NCBI GenBank assembly: GCA_014376325.1
Contig: JACMRP010000082.1
Coordinates: forward strand, 1 to 5,961
Direction of reading: 5' to 3'
Length of the DNA: 5,961 nucleotides
DNA from: Pseudobdellovibrionaceae bacterium
GTDB lineage: Bacteria > Bdellovibrionota > Bdellovibrionia > Bdellovibrionales > Bdellovibrionaceae
In this document: piece after piece, positions 5,482 to 5,961 of the stretch
Numbering within the stretch: position 1 is the stretch's first letter
Layout of the letters: the number at the start of each line of letters is the position of its first letter
The notes under the pieces: model-generated
What the model was told of the DNA's origin: nothing
Seen by the model: the letters and a program-made list of their open reading frames with translations, nothing else
Database searches by the model: none
Translations under genes and position numbers: made by a program

Positions 5482-5961
5482 ATGTCTAAAGTACTCGACG
5501 GTAAGGTTCCTGAAGGTTCAATCGGCCATAAGTGGACGGACCATAAATTTAAAATGAAGCTGGTAAATCCGGCGAACAAACGTAAGCACAACGTCATTGT
5601 TGTCGGCACAGGCTTAGCTGGCGCGAGTGCGGCCGCTTCATTGGGCGAACTCGGTTACAAAGTTCATGCTTTCTGCGTTCACGAATCACCACGTCGCGCG
5701 CATTCCGTCGCGGCACAGGGCGGGGTAAATGGCGCAAAAAATTATCAAAATGACGGCGATTCGGTCTACCGTTTGTTCTACGACACCGTAAAGGGTGGCG
5801 ACTTCCGCGCGCGCGAAGCAAACGTTCACCGACTTGCAGAAATTTCTGTCAATATAATTGACCAGGCCGTGGCCTCGGGCGTGCCTTTCGCGCGGGATTA
5901 CGGCGGACTTTTGGACAACCGTTCTTTCGGCGGAGCGCAGGTTTCCAGAACTTTCTACGCT
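5482..5961 (+). CDS. sdhA: Succinate dehydrogenase flavoprotein subunit, N-terminal part (truncated by window edge)
   Basis: SdhA oxidises succinate to fumarate on a covalently bound FAD in the citric acid cycle. The first 160 codons are present; the gene runs off the right edge. After a basic N-terminal extension of about 35 residues comes the Rossmann FAD-binding motif [14 protein letters not shown] (38-51, GxGxxG at 42-47). [17 protein letters not shown] (71-87) contains His74, the expected site of the covalent histidyl-FAD bond. KGGDF (104-108) follows, and [14 protein letters not shown] (147-160) begins the substrate-site region; its wording is that of the SdhA/FrdA branch that pairs with b558-type anchors. 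The ATG has AAGGGG 6 bases upstream, overlapping the sdhC stop, so the two are co-translated. An sdhB iron-sulfur gene is expected next. Reading as fumarate reductase cannot be excluded from this part alone, since the two enzymes share this fold. Confidence 0.95.
   Translation, partial: MSKVLDGKVPEGSIGHKWTDHKFKMKLVNPANKRKHNVIVVGTGLAGASAAASLGELGYKVHAFCVHESPRRAHSVAAQGGVNGAKNYQNDGDSVYRLFYDTVKGGDFRAREANVHRLAEISVNIIDQAVASGVPFARDYGGLLDNRSFGGAQVSRTFYA

Noticed and set aside
5313..5821. Minus-strand open frames (5313-5609 and 5594-5821) opposite sdhC and sdhA
   Set aside because: The plus-strand frames carry complete family motifs (haem histidines, covalent FAD histidine); the reverse frames are shadows with arginine-rich low-information products.

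Overview
The window reads as a compact, ordinary stretch of a Gram-negative bacterial chromosome. There are signal peptides, a lipobox protein and a SurA-type chaperone (so an outer membrane), plus aerobic electron-transfer genes. The SurA-like proteins, the classical ETF pair, and a succinate dehydrogenase whose cytochrome subunit is of the single-polypeptide b558 (di-heme) type together suggest a Bdellovibrio-like or other former delta-proteobacterial lineage. That placement is inferred from gene content and protein style; no marker in the window proves it.

The left four fifths (1-4621) is one minus-strand array, in transcription order: etfB (4621-3845), etfA (3836-2868), a DUF374 lysophospholipid acyltransferase-like protein (2866-2222), a soluble periplasmic parvulin (2162-1338), a parvulin lipoprotein (1326-355) and the N-terminal part of a SurA-like chaperone (362-1, running off the left edge). 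Spacings are 8, 1, 59, 11 and -8 bases, so this is probably one operon, with the 59-base gap the only place where an internal promoter could fit easily. Its first half handles electrons from acyl-CoA and related dehydrogenases, its middle gene probably acylates a lipid, and its second half supplies three prolyl isomerase/chaperone proteins to the periplasm and envelope.

A 166-base divergent intergenic region (4622-4787) separates this array from the plus-strand succinate dehydrogenase operon. It holds a good sigma70-type promoter for sdhC (TGGACA, 17 bases, TAAAAT) and a Shine-Dalgarno site that fixes the GTG start of sdhC. sdhC (4788-5471) is followed 10 bases later by sdhA (5482 onward, cut by the right edge); sdhB is expected just beyond. 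ETF and succinate dehydrogenase both feed electrons into the quinone pool, so the divergent pair forms a small respiratory locus.

No mobile element, CRISPR array, rRNA or tRNA gene was seen, and I did not find a previously undescribed system. The most notable feature is a terminator-like hairpin with a T-rich tail lying inside codons 6-15 of the parvulin lipoprotein gene, which could act as an attenuator within the operon. No stretch longer than 300 bases lacks a gene.
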